This document shows, piece after piece, positions 22,412 to 33,849 of a stretch of DNA of 64,000 nucleotides (position 1 is its first letter; every line of letters starts with the position of its first letter). A model generated the notes under the pieces. It had not been told where the DNA came from, did not search any database, and saw only the letters and a list, made by a program, of their open reading frames with translations. The translations under genes and the position numbers were made by a program. This DNA is from Lytechinus variegatus (lineage: Eukaryota > Echinodermata > Echinoidea > Temnopleuroida > Toxopneustidae), in the NCBI RefSeq assembly GCF_018143015.1, contig NC_054742.1, positions 60,892,853-60,956,852 of the forward strand, in the 5' to 3' direction.

Positions 22412-24081
22412 CTAAAAAGTCAAGAGAAAAACAAACAAAGAAAAAAAAATCAGCACGAGGTTCAACTGAACTAAACTCGATGAGTAAATTGACATATGGT
22501 GTTAACTGAAAGAGTACCAGCACACAAGATTATAATTTGATGAGATAAAAAGTAAACGGCTGTGAAAATCACTTTGTCTTTATCAAGCAGTTCAAGGTAC
22601 GATTAAACAGAATAGCAGCGAATGAACAATGCAGTAATGCACAATATATTTACCATTCCAAAAAATCTTCGGTATCCTATCAGTCTCACCATGATAAACA
22701 AATACAAACAAATTTGGGATAGAACTTTCATAACTGGAAATAAAGTTAAATTATTTCATAAAGCAGGCATCAAAATGCAGATAATCCACAGGAAATGGTT
22801 ATGTATCCAATATCAGATCCTTTAATCAATGAATGATATCATAATATGAAGTCTATTAACTGAAACATACGAGATAGTGAGAACTGTATGTAGTGAGGCT
22901 AGCTTGAATGCAGCTATCAACAAATATATTTGTGGGAGAAAGCAACTATGTTTTGGCTTCAAATAGCTGTGTGTTTCTCATTTCACTGCATTGTGCAATA
23001 CCCGACCGATGCAAAAATAGCAGGAAATAGTCTTGGCAACAAAGCCAGGAAGCTGACTGCAAGGACAAAGTACATGTAGAGGGTGCAGAATCGCTATTCA
23101 CTCCTGTATATTAATAGCACAGGGGACACAAGAGCTGACATGTCTATTTGCACACCGCGAGTGTATTGCACCATCACTTTGCAATGCTATGGCATCATAA
23201 ATATTCATGAGGTAGCATAGGCCCCGCCCACAAATCTATGACAAAATAGTAATGCTGGTCAAAAGCTGGCGGTGTAGCCTAGCCTGGAAATTCAGGCTAA
23301 TGATGAACATGTACTCAAAACATGACAGGTGAAAAGTGACAGTATATTTATACACATTAAAGGCTTTCAGATTAATTTCCTTGTATTAGATCATTACCTA
23401 CAGACCAGATCTAAGATCTACTCATAATCTAAATATTAGTTTACCACATTTGGTAAAATATTACTTCTATCTGGCTTTGGCATAGTCTCATAAAACCTGG
23501 CATTATTATTGAATTTGATGTTTTTCAACTGACTTATTGACTACCCCCCCCCCTTAGAGGCCCTTTTATCTGAAATTTAAATGACACATAATAAACAATA
23601 CAAGATCCCAAGGATTTTCCCAGGGTATGAGAATTGCATCAGCCAAAAATCTGACTTTTGCTCCTGACAAAATGGAGGTTGACTCACTGACTCACTTTAT
23701 ATTAAAGCTTTCTTGCATACAAAGAGATGGATATTGCATCATGATTATTTCTGGTGATTAAACTTAAGAACAGGGAACCTGCCTCTTCCCTGGGAATTTG
23801 ACCACTAGATTAGTCATATGCTTTGTAAACCCTAACATTGACACTATTATGGTTTCCTTTTTGGAGGGGGGAGAGGGTTTGGAAAGATTCATTTCTAACG
23901 TCGAAATTTAACCTTATTTTACTAAATTTTCCATCCTTGGCCCCATATGATTTGGGGTCAAGCTGAGGGCTACTTAATGTTCCATTTTTAGCATCCTTCT
24001 ACACACATGAAAGTTATACAGACAAGGTTTGACTGTGACGTAAATGAAAAACTATGAAAATATTAAATTTCACTAACTTAC
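22412..24081 (-). other. bZIP gene intron
   Basis: 1670-bp intron between donor CCG|GTAAGTTAG and acceptor TTTTTAG|GCTGAA, phase 0. No convincing nested gene; poly-C near 23544-23553. The frame at 22622-22825 has no support. Confidence 0.8.
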
Positions 24082-24464
24082 CGGAACCAGAAACTCTTCT
24101 AAGTCGGTGAACGTGTTGAAGAAATGCTCCAACGTGGAGTCCACCTCGGCGGGGCTCAGCCCTTCCTCGTAATCGCTCATCTCGCTACAAGATGAGGTCG
24201 AGGCGAGCTGGCCCCTTCTGCCTCCATCGAGTCCACCCTTCGGTTCTTCCGGAGACGGGGCGAAGTCGCTGAGGTCCGCCACTCCGTCTCCTTCAGTTGC
24301 TATGGGCGATGACACACCCTCAACGTCAGGCTTGGTGTTGAGGATTTCCTGGAGGTCTGGGAAGAGCTCTGCGAGGTCCACGGTGCTGGTTGCCGACGGG
24401 TCCATCCTGGTACTGTCGATGACACTATCCGCTGTGGTCAGTCCTGAAGTCATGTCCATTTCCG
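24082..24464 (-). CDS. bZIP transcription factor, middle exon (acidic activation region)
   Basis: This 383-nt exon runs from acceptor CTATAACAG|CGGAAATG to donor GTTCCG|GTAAG. It completes a split codon (phase 1) from the preceding exon. Its product is rich in D, E, S, T and P. VDLAELFPDLQEIL and STLEHFFNTFTDLEEFL are amphipathic acidic stretches with spaced bulky hydrophobics, typical of transactivation domains. SSPIATEGD and APSPEEP may be phosphorylation sites. Start-like Met codons (MDMTSG) occur at its 5' end, so an internal start or short isoform is possible. The reading frame continues without a stop into the bZIP exon. Confidence 0.85.
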
Positions 24465-24813
24465 CTGTTATAGGATAAAGTGATGTGCAGTGATTTTCAA
24501 ATGAACCTCACTTCATACCCCTTTTTGAACAGGAAATTCCAGAGAACTCTAATTAAAGCTATACATTCATGGCTAAGGGTCCCATTACATTACACTACAT
24601 GAGCTTTATTGAGCATAATAGTTGTATCTGTACTTTTGGTTAATTTCCACTTTCAGATTATGACATACCTAATAAGCTTTGCTCCAGACCACTGGTATAA
24701 CATGTAAGTGTGCTACAATATGCTCAGATACTCTTGGGATACAATTCTGCCTGCAAGATGCATATAGACTTTTCTTCATTCAAATACAACATACGAATCT
24801 ATGAAATACTTAC
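24465..24813 (-). other. bZIP gene intron
   Basis: 349-bp intron, donor AACA|GTAAGTATT, acceptor CTATAACAG. It splits a codon after its first base, and both sides agree. Confidence 0.85.
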
Positions 24814-25110
24814 TGTTAAACAGGCCACTCTGATGGGTGACGCTCTGTGGTGCAGCATTCTCCCACTGTTGCTCCACTAAAAATACCTCCTTCTTCACTT
24901 CTATACCCTCCACCAGGTCGACAGGGAAAGGGCAGGTCGCCCCAATCCTGTCGACTTCTTTTATTGGCGACATCATTAATGAGTGCCTCGAGTGATAGCT
25001 TGGATACGTAGATTGCCATGGTAATTCAAAGAATGAATCGTCTTCGTACGTAGCCACTGTAAAATCTAAGGTTCCAAAATCTGGAAGTTCCGGGGGGTTA
25101 ATGTTGACCC
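24814..25110 (-). CDS. bZIP transcription factor, upstream exon
   Basis: This 297-nt exon follows acceptor GAATCTACAG|GGGTC and ends at donor TTTAACA|GTAAGTATT. Its frame reads through to the middle exon. The product has NINPPELPDFGTLDF and YEDDSFFELPW, acidic and aromatic motifs of the sort found in activation domains. VKKE is a SUMO consensus. The exon starts with two bases of a split codon, so an upstream coding exon with one spare base is expected. Together the three exons encode about 378 residues. Confidence 0.82.
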
Positions 25111-25478
25111 CTGTAGATTCAAAGAAAAATATGGAAACACAACACAATTACTTAGATTTGTAATATTGAATGAGACATATTTTGACATACGAACAATGTA
25201 AAATAATTTTTGGATCAATAGTTATTTATTGGCATCTATCTCAATTCTTCTAAGTTCTATCTGAGGGTTATGAAGTGTTCACGGATCAGCTCAGAATATA
25301 TATATAGTTATATGAGCTCTGCGCACTTTTTATAGTAAAATTCAGAATCAGATTCAAATCAATGAATGAATGATTCAAATTTTGCAAATCAAAATAAACA
25401 ATCTCAAAATAAAAGAGATCAAGCAGAAGCATATATCATTTTGGTATCATACTTCATTGCTACAGGAAAAATCACTCA
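25111..25478 (-). other. Probable bZIP gene intron
   Basis: AT-rich stretch with no other feature. It is an intron if the candidate first exon is correct. Confidence 0.45.
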
Positions 25479-25661
25479 TCAGAAATCACAAATATCGCTA
25501 AATATATAGCACCATTGAAAATACTTTTCATGATTAGCCGCGAGCCGGGCGCGGCAGTAATCGAGATATGTCTTTCTCATGTGCATGTCTATGGGCGTTT
25601 CACAGTGAGCAACGTACATCTTGTACGGCATCCCCGATGACATGGTCTTATGTTCTTGCAA
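25479..25661 (-). CDS. Candidate first coding exon of the bZIP gene
   Basis: The minus frame carries ATG codons reading MSSGMPYKMYV and RKTYLDYCRARLAANHEKY, a non-biased composition in an otherwise AT-rich area. It lies just upstream of the bZIP exons. The obvious donor (GAAAA|GTATTT) leaves two spare bases, while the next exon needs one, so that join is out of phase. A weaker donor (GATATTT|GTGATT) would be in phase. An upstream frame near 25880-25820 (MSQYIAMETH) with donor GCAA|GTAAAT is an alternative 5' exon. No known domain is seen. Confidence 0.45.
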   Translation of the reverse strand: MQEHKTMSSGMPYKMYVAHCETPIDMHMRKTYLDYCRARLAANHEKYFQWCYIFSDICDF

Positions 25662-26395
25662 AAATCACAAAAACTAAGCAAAATTCATCACACATAATAT
25701 AATGGTTAACTACCTTATTAGCACTTCTCGTAAGAGAAACCGGTTTTTCTTGCCGGTAAGTCGCCTTTCGCTCTCCTTTCGCGGATTTTCCACCGCGAAT
25801 CCTGACCCATTTACTTGCAACAACGATCTTCTGTCAAATGGTACAGTGCATGGGTTTCCATTGCAATATATTGCGACATCTTCGTGCCGAAAATAGCAGG
25901 TGATGTATTACTCTTGGGCCAATAAGGCTCATTTTCATACATTACTTCATTGCCGTCCAATCAAAACACTCGAAATCGACTGAAAATAAGTTATTCATAT
26001 GGTAATGAGTTATCATTGAAGCGGGAGTGCAGTGATACGAGTGTTGTGACGACAGAAATGCATGCATGTATACACATGTTGGACAAGTCGTTGGATATAT
26101 ATTTTAATTTATTTCACATTTTATGGTTTCTATTTTGTCAATTGAAATTGACGTATTGTTTGTATATAGGCCTACTCTACTCATGGACCTAGTAGGTCCA
26201 TCACTTTCGTGATATTTGTTCTGAAATCATCATAAATCAAATTGACTTGAGAAATGATGTACGTTATATTAGATTGTCTTTTAAAAAATAGGATACATCT
26301 ATAAATACTGTCAGTATTTCAATAATTACGTTTTCAAGAAATTCTTAATTGATTAAGGACACATCGACCATGATCTGTTACAATGGCGTACAGAT
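25662..26395. other. Probable promoter side of the bZIP gene
   Basis: A GC-richer patch at 25740-25890 may hold the transcription start and a 5' exon of the minus-strand bZIP gene. Beyond about 25950 the DNA is ordinary and AT-rich with no gene seen. Confidence 0.35.
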
Positions 26396-26398
26396 CTG

Positions 26399-26441
26399 AG
26401 GGGGGGGGGCTTGGGTTCTTGCCCCCCCCCCCCCCCCCCCC
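26399..26441. repeat. Poly-G / poly-C pair
   Basis: A run of G (about 26400-26410) followed shortly by CTTGGGTTCTTG and a long run of C (about 26424-26441). This is the terminus style of the local DNA transposons and may be a solo end. Confidence 0.6.
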
Positions 26442-26649
26442 GATAACAAACAAAAAGAGAGAAGGGGATAAAGGAAAAGAGAGAAGGGTACAGGGGTGAA
26501 ATGTGATATTATTTGATGAAAGTCAAACACGAAATTGGATTTTCATTATAAAGATCTCTTTTTTTAACACAAGTCAGTTCTCGTGAACATGATGTAGTAC
26601 ATAATGGTATGCGGGATATCTGTGATGATACTGATAATAATGGGGGAAG

Positions 26650-26795
26650 ATGATGATGATGTTGATGATGATAGAACTAATGATAATAATAATGGTGATG
26701 ATGATGATGAGGATGATGATAATAATAATAATGATAATAATAATAATGATAATAATAATAATGATAATAATAATAATGATAATAATAATATTTGT
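26650..26795. repeat. GAT / GATAATAATAAT microsatellite
   Basis: GATGATGAT runs followed by several copies of a 15-bp unit ATGATAATAATAATA. The open frames across it on both strands (26564-26976) are translations of the microsatellite and not genes. Confidence 0.9.
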
Positions 26796-26799
26796 AATA

Positions 26800-27427
26800 A
26801 TGAATATTGTGAAAATGATGAGGAAAGCAACAACTATAATGACCAAAAATAACTTAATGATTATACTGTGCTCCCTCCAAGTTTTGAGGCCTCTGTTTGT
26901 GGGAGTATCGATAGGCCAAGGTGAACTCGAATACAAAGTCTATGAATCGAGAACAAAACTTGATTTGACGTCATAGAGTGTTAACACACAAAATATTTCA
27001 CGTCATCTTTTGTATAAAAAATCCCTATTCCGCTGTAGTTGTGGATACATAAACTTTTTTTAGGCGGATGCAAGCATAAGCAGGTCGTATTTTGGCAAAT
27101 ATTAGTCTACCTCGGACACAAAAGAGTGTGGATATCTAGACTAGCAAAACGGAAAATAACTTCCTCATGAATGAACATGTTCATGGTTCCGCCAGAACGT
27201 CATTTCTGACATCATTAGCTTGTTTATATCGTTGTTAATATAGCACTGAAGGGGCGATCGAATACAGGATGGGATGTAGAAAGTGTTTAGGAAAATCTGT
27301 TTTTTTTAAATATTTTGTGAAGGGGGGCAGGCATATTGAATAGGACACGGTTTTTCCTGGGGGCAGAGCCGGGTCCTTGCTTTTTCAGGGGGGCACGGGC
27401 CATTTTTTCCGATGTGTGTGTGTGTCA
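26800..27427. other. Unassigned intergenic DNA
   Basis: No gene. CACAGAGGGGGGC-like G runs near 27322 and 27360 and GGGCAGAGCCGGGTCC are likely repeat termini. Confidence 0.3.
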
Positions 27428-28851
27428 CAAGGGCGGATCCGACTCTTGCCAATAGGGGACGGGGCCCGAAATTATCTTCACCTATATTTTCCCCGATCAG
27501 TCACTTCTTAGGTTTATTCTTATAAAACAACATAAACATGAACTAATGTCATAAGCCTTATAAAAAAAATTAAAGAAAAGTGCGAGCGCGAAGCGCGAAC
27601 GATTTTTTTTTTACTTTCATGTTCTTTGTCCGAAAATTTAATATTCTGGGCAATGTTATGCGTGATCCTGAACAAGATTCCTATGTAACTAGATGGTTAC
27701 TACTGGTTTCTGCACGAGCAGAAATTTGTATTAACTGTTCTAGCATTATCTAAAAGGGACCTGTTAAGGACTGCTTACAGTTACCCACTGGGTGTTGTGG
27801 CGTGCGCCTGTAATCCAAGCTGTGGGGAAATTACAAATTGATGCAGAGGTTCGAGCCCTGGTCACGTCTTTCGGATGGTGACGTTAAAGGTCGGTCCCAG
27901 ACGTAAATAATCATATCTGATTGATACACGTCTGACAAAACTCAAATACACACACACACACACCCACGAAGACGGTATATATTTCAATAATGCGAGCGCG
28001 AAGCACGAGCAAATTTTTCTGACATTCCGACTTTAAAAATGGTCATTCTAAGCACTTTTTTATTAATAAATCGGATAGGTATGAAACTAAACAATTGATG
28101 CGAGCGCGAAGCGCGAGAGGAAGAAAATTGAGATTTTAGACCTGAAAGCAGGACACTCTATTCATATTTTGTAAATCATTAATAGGATATAGTTGATTGG
28201 GTATCATTAATAATGCGATCGTGAATCGTGAGCATACAATTTATTCTGATGTGAAAATAATTTGAATACATTTTGAATTAAAAAAAACATGCAGGCTATC
28301 GCGCATGTTTTAGATTTAGACATAGAATCTGGGCATTCTGAATTTGTTGAATGGAACATTATGGAATACACGGAGACAATATGAGCTTGGCAAATCAAAC
28401 AATGTGACCACGCAGCGTGAGCTTAGAATGCTCATAGGTAGACCATAAAACGTACATTTTACAGAGCACTTAAAATTGTAAATGAAAAAAATAATGAAAG
28501 CTCGATATCTGAGCTAACATGTTTGGTATATTGACTTCAAAACTTGCTCCATATCAGCCTATTGAGCAAGATATAAATCTCATCGAACAGATAATTCTCG
28601 CGCGAAGCGCAAGATTTTTTTTATATAGTAACATGAAAGATTTTTTTTGCAAGTCTTTCCCTCACATTTTTTATTTCATTCACTTGTCTTCCTCCTCTTA
28701 TTTTCCTCTTATTTTTCTCTTCTTTTCGTCTGTCTTTCTTCTTCTTCTTTTCCTTTTATCTTTTCTTCTTTCTCCTTTTTTTCCACTGCCGATTTTTTTC
28801 GGGGGGGGGGCACGTGCCCCCCCAGCCCCCCCCCGTAGCTACGCCACTGGC
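27428..28851 (+). mobile_element. GCGAGC-core element, near-complete copy 3
   Basis: It opens with AGGGCGGATCCGACTCTTGC and CAATAGGGGACGGGG, and closes with a pyrimidine-rich tract, poly-G, CACGTGCCCCCCC and CGTAGCTACGCCACTG. Inside, core units occur near 27580, 27990, 28097, 28213 (diverged) and 28598, about 105-120 bp apart in the 3' half. The two termini agree with the family ends seen at 7855, 9215 and 1024. GGCG..CGCC ends with CACTG suggest a non-autonomous hAT-like element (inference). A 7SL-like SINE lies inside. No protein is encoded. Confidence 0.65.
27797..27965 (+). mobile_element. 7SL-RNA-like SINE
   Basis: GTGTTGTGGCGTGCGCCTGT followed by AATCCAAGCTGTGGGG closely resembles the 5' Alu domain of 7SL RNA, which in animals carries GGCGCGTGCCTGTA and a TCC-AGCT loop. 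About 50 bp on, GAGGTTCGAGCCCTGGTCAC fits a B box. The tail GACGTTAAAGGTCGGTCCC, then ACACGTCTGACAAAACTC, ends in a CA microsatellite. ACCCAC occurs at both edges and may be a short target duplication. A truncated 7SL pseudogene is the alternative. Confidence 0.6.
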
Positions 28852-31800
28852 GCTGGCCTGCTATTTGCCGAAACCCTGGGGAACAGAGAAAGGGGCCGGA
28901 TGACATTTTTGGCCCCCATCCCATAAACACTCCAAATCTGGCCAGAAGAATTGCATGCCAGGGGGCATAATAATGTGTTTGTAATAGTCGAAGAAAGTAA
29001 ATGGACGTTCGACTTATAGTGCTTTGGGTTTTGTTTGTACCTAATTGCCTGACATATATTATTTCAAAAGAAAACATAAAAACTTGAACCAGGGGCAGTC
29101 AATTTATAAAGAAAATTTGATTTTAAATCGATCAGACGAGGTACGGGCATTCGGAATTATGAATGTCATGCGTTCTTAATTTTTGCAACTGACTCAATGA
29201 GATTGTCTGTTCTGATTGCTTACTTTTTATCATGAACTTCCAGTGATGATCCGATGAAAAATAATCCTAGAGAAGCGAAGGTGTGATGCACAGGAAGAAA
29301 GATTCAAGCACTGTCACTCCGTAATCTCCATGATTACACTGCAGCTCGCATCTTCAATATTCCATGAGTTAGGATTAAATTCCCTCGAAGTATCACTGTA
29401 AAAAGGTGACAAGATTAAAGAGCACCATAAAATCCATATTCACAGTATGATATTCTATGCGCGTTTGATGGACCATAATTTGTCCAAAATCAATATTCTT
29501 CGAGATATTGCATGTGGAAAGGAGAAACACTTATTCTTCTAAGGTGCTACCAAAACACGCGTATAGGCCGGCAGTACATTGTCAGTTTGGTCACCTTGTT
29601 CTCTCCCATCCAGTAGCATGCAGGGGATCTGAATCATGGAATGGTCGTTCTTAAATCATCGGTGCCTTTATAATACCTCCATAGGCTGAAGAATATTCTA
29701 GAATGTTTATCATGTTGGTCGAGTCTCGGCGAAAAAAAATTATTATGGAGCTGATCTCGAAACTTCTATGCTGAATATTGTTACTGATGGTGGAGATGAT
29801 TCACCTACATAGTCTGAATCTACAAACAAAATAATACTATATATAAACTAAGATGAATTTTTAACTTGATTGTTAAAATAGTGATCATCTATACTCCCGG
29901 TCTTTAGCCAATTTGCTTTCCTTGAATTTCAAGAGATTATGATTTCCAACTGTTTATATCGTGAAAAGGTCAGCATTCGATAAAAAAAATCGATAAGCCC
30001 AAATACACCGCATAGATATAAACGTGTCTGCTCATTGAAGACTATATGAAAAGGCACCGAAGTACATCCATTGTCGACCAATCACAAAGCGAGATACGAA
30101 TACGTGGCTCCAAAATACTGCCAGCGCGGGAAATCCATATTCACTTCGATGTTTCTATTACGTGCATGCGAAGTAAGGCCGTGCCGCCCCCCGAACTCTT
30201 TTTAAGAAGCGGCCTTTTTTTTAATTATCAAATGATTAATACTAGGCTGTTGATGTGTGGATTAATCTGTAAATGCAGTCAAAGTGCTTAAATTTGCCAA
30301 ATTTTTGCAATCTAAAAAAATGCAAAATTTCACGAGCTCAATCTAATGATTTTGACCTTGAATTTTTTTATACAGTTGGTTAAAATTTAGCAAAATGGGT
30401 ATAGGGGTTTCAGTATCTTGTCAGCTGGAGTGGAGGGGGCACTGTTGGGAGACTGCCCACCCCTTACGATTTTTTTAACAACAACAAAACAAAGCATGCT
30501 CTATATAATCAGCATCTCAGTGACGTAAGTAAAGTCTAATGAGCCAACAATTTTGAGGGGCCAGACATATTTAGCGTATGTGGCAAAATTTGAAGCTGCA
30601 CTCAGCGAGCGGGCAGTTGACTTTTTATTACTAATTTTTGGATAGCTAAGTTTTGACATAATATCTTAGAACTGACTATAATATCATTTTTCACTTACAT
30701 TTCCTTTGTTCTGTTTTATAGTCGCAAACTGGGGGTCCAATAGATTCTCCCTTATCGCCAATACACCAGCTAGTAGGCCCATATTCTTCATACTTGAAAT
30801 AAATTGTTCACATTTTTTTCTTTCTTGTCGGCCCTGATCTTCCTCCCACTTTAAAAAATCTTGGTGCCACGGCCATACCGCTGTTTACAAAAAAACTCCA
30901 TTATATTATAATTATCACAAATATGGCAATATCTTAGTTTATGATGTCAATGGGTATTACGAAATCTCTTATATTTTCAGGGTGTGCAATTGACAGTAGG
31001 GGCACTTTTCAACTAGGAAGCAAAATGACATTTTTTTGGGGGGGGGGATCGACAAAGGCACATGAAATTTTTGGTTCACAAAATCAAGCAAAAAGCGCCC
31101 TTTTTTTCTGTATAGGCCCTACCTACTTGAAAAGGGACTAAAGAATGTTTGCAGTGACTCCAAATCACCAAAATAAGTAGATAATGCTAGCGCGACGGAG
31201 CTGATTTCTTGATATGATATGCCGAGCACTTTCGCCAGTGCTGGGATATTGATGCGAGCGCTTTATAGCCAAATTAGCACGGGCTAAAAAGTTGTAATAT
31301 ACAGCCTTAAAAATGTATATATATAGCGTATCTCGCTAAAATAAATAGGGAAAACTCAAATAACGAGAAGAATATGGATTGACCCGAACGCTTGATTTTT
31401 AATCCTCATATTATGTTATAATTTCTCGAGCTGACAGCCACTGGAATCTGGATGCGAGTAAAAATGTAAGTGAGTTTTCAAACTTTGCAGATCGAGTGAA
31501 AATACTCCAATATACAGCTTGAGGAGGATATTTTGACAGCTTTTCATGTGTATTTTTTTCTTCCAGTTTTAAAAATTTCGGGGAGGGGGGGGGGCCGGGG
31601 ATGGGCAAATCTCCACGACGCCGACCTCCGAGCTATCTAGATCCTAGCTGCAGCTCGCGCTCCGGCACCCTCGGCCTCATGCCATGCCATGCCACCGACC
31701 ATGCCTCTAAATGCATGCTCTCAAATGCTGCGGTACTTTCATCCTTTCATGACCATCACTCAGATTTAAATGCTGAACCTTTGAACATGACAGCGGAAAA

Positions 31801-32450
31801 AGTGAAAAGTCAAGTGAGTCGATTCTTTATCTTCTTTATTATATCTCTTATACATCTGTAAAGTGTAATTTGACGTGGATCTTAATTGCCGATTGCATGG
31901 ACTCCGATGCCGAGTGGAGTCTAACGTTAATGCGTGCCCCACCTACCATGCCTAGATTGTGGATTTAGAAACGTGTTTTGCATGGGATCATAGGCGGCCG
32001 GTGCGGCAGAAGCGGGAAGAAGTAGCCAGGCGCCCAGGCAGGGCCGATTGCATGAAAGGGTCTTTCCAAGGCCTATTTTTTATGATGCACTGTCTGTATG
32101 CGGTATATTTCTGAAATGTAAACAAATAAAATTTGTTACATTGTTAGCCATGTTAGCTAGCATGTGAATCAAATACAATTTAAATGATTTATCACATTGT
32201 TCACAGGCACAGCATTTTTTTTATAAACAAAGATTTAACTAAGACTAGAGTAGAGGGGGTCTAAAAAAAAAATTAAAAAATGAAAATAAAAAAATATTTG
32301 CAGGTAATTTATTAAAAATTTGTTTCACCAGGCGCATCATAATAAATGGGCGACTCGAAAGACGGTAACGGTTCTTGCAAAGACCCTTTCGTGCAGTGGG
32401 CCCCAGGCCCAGGACTCCTGTTGTGTTAGGAGGCTCCTAGTAGGCCTACT
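28852..32450. other. Long gene-poor intergenic stretch
   Basis: About 3.6 kb without a supportable gene. Isolated repeat signs are poly-G with ATCGACAAAG near 31040, diverged GATGCGAGCGC words near 31185-31260, and poly-G/C near 31582. Frames at 28709-29077, 30046-30291 and 31601-31861 lack domains and splice support. Confidence 0.4.
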
Positions 32451-32459
32451 GTACACTTG

Positions 32460-32575
32460 GGGCCTGTTTCTCAACACCTGGACAAGTTAGTCATATCTTT
32501 ATCCACCAACCACGCAGTGAGTTCCAATCTTACTAAACCTGTTTCACAAAAGGCTTCCTAACTAGAATACCTTGA
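32460..32575. repeat. Small fold-back repeat (GGGCCTGTTTCTCA...)
   Basis: GGGCCTGTTTCTCAACACCT with GACAAGTTAGTC, then CTTACTAAACCTGTTTCACA, shows the style of the short MITE at 17398-17551 (GTTTCA ends, GACAAG core). The ends pair poorly, so this is tentative. Confidence 0.35.
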
Positions 32576-32619
32576 TATCGATACTGTAAAAAAAGAGCAG
32601 AAGAGACGTAGCCCTAGTC

Positions 32620-33849
32620 CAGGGCTTGACACTAGCGCCAGTCCGTCGGTCCCCGACCAGTAAAAATCGCTATCGGGCCAGTAGATTTTCAGAAAAATAG
32701 AAGATTTACTGGTCGGACATGACCAATAAAAAATATTGTCAGGCCAGTAATTTTTCAAAAAATAGCAAGATTTATGGGTCCGACATGACCAGTAATAAAA
32801 ACCATTGTTGGGCCAATAACATTTCCAGAAATGGTCAAATTCACTGCAAACCATTTTCCCCGTTAAATTTTGCCATTCAAACACAGAATACACACAGAAT
32901 GAATCGCACGTAAGTGTTACTAGAGTACATACAGTGTACGTATGTAGCCAGCCACACAACCTACATGGTAAATTCTCTACTGGCTGCACAAACGAAGCTT
33001 AGCCAAACTGCAGAAGTTTCTCTGAACTGTCTTGATCTTTTCCCTTTGTTCGGTCTATCCTTTTACCTTTTCTTTCTTTCTTTTTTGACTGCTTGCTTCC
33101 TTTCTCTCCTTTCTTCATTCCTTCCTTCATTTCTTTATCTTTCTGTCTTTCTTTTTTTCTTCCTTTCATCTATTCTTTTACATTTTTTCTTTTCTTTTTA
33201 TATTGCTTGCTTGCTTCCTTCTTTATTTATTTCTTTCCTTCTATCTATCATTTTACATTTTTCTTTATTTCTTCCTTAATTCCTTTCTTCCATTTTTTCT
33301 TTCTTTTTTCCTTCTTTCCTCTCTTTCTTTTTTCCATCTCTCCTTTTACCCTTTCTTTTTTATTGTGTCTTCTTTCTTTCCGTCACTACTTCTGTCTTTT
33401 GTACTTTCTTTCTTTATTGCTTGCTTCATTTCTTTCCATCATTCCTTTATATCTTATTTCTTATCTTTCTTTCTTATTTCAGTTCTTTCTTTATTCCTTC
33501 CTTTTTTCCTCCTTTCTTTTTTCCTTCCTTCACATCTATGCTTTCTTTACCATTTCTTTTTTCTTCCTTTCTATCTTTCTTTCTTTCTCTCTCTTTCTCT
33601 CTCTCTTCCTTCTTCTCTTTCTTTCTTCATTTCTGTCGTGCTTTCTGTTTTCCTTCATTCCTTCTTTTTATTGGGGGGGGTTACGAAAGGCTAGAAAAAT
33701 AACTTGCACCTTTTTTTAATGTTTTCTTCTATTTTTGGGGACCAGTAGATTTTAGGTTCAGACCAGTAAAAAATTTAAAAACTGGGTATCTACTGGTCCG
33801 ACATGAATAGGTTGGACCAGTAGAAAAAATGGGTTAGTGTGGAGCCCTG
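32620..33849. mobile_element. hAT-like non-autonomous element with pyrimidine-rich core
   Basis: The left end CAGGGCTTGACACTAG is matched inversely by TTAGTGTGGAGCCCTG on the right. CAGGGCTCCACACTAA-type termini are familiar from hAT elements. The adjoining 8-mers CCCTAGTC and CTTAATCA agree only partly. Just inside each end are several copies of GACCAGTA / GGGCCAGTA words with ACTGGTCCGACATGA. The centre (33040-33665) is nearly pure CTTT/CCTT. Long plus-strand frames here (up to 208 codons) are F/L/S low complexity, not genes. Confidence 0.75.
33040..33665. repeat. (CTTT)n-rich polypyrimidine tract
   Basis: Over 600 bp of plus-strand C/T with TTTCTTTCTT and CTTCCTTC words and few purines, lying within the hAT-like element. 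It may form triplex DNA. It gives three long overlapping spurious ORFs. Confidence 0.9.

Noticed and set aside
26564-26976. Poly-I, poly-L and D/N-rich frames
   Set aside because: Microsatellite translations.
33093-33719. Long F/L/S-rich open frames (up to 208 codons)
   Set aside because: They translate a (CTTT)n tract in all three frames. There is no start context or domain.
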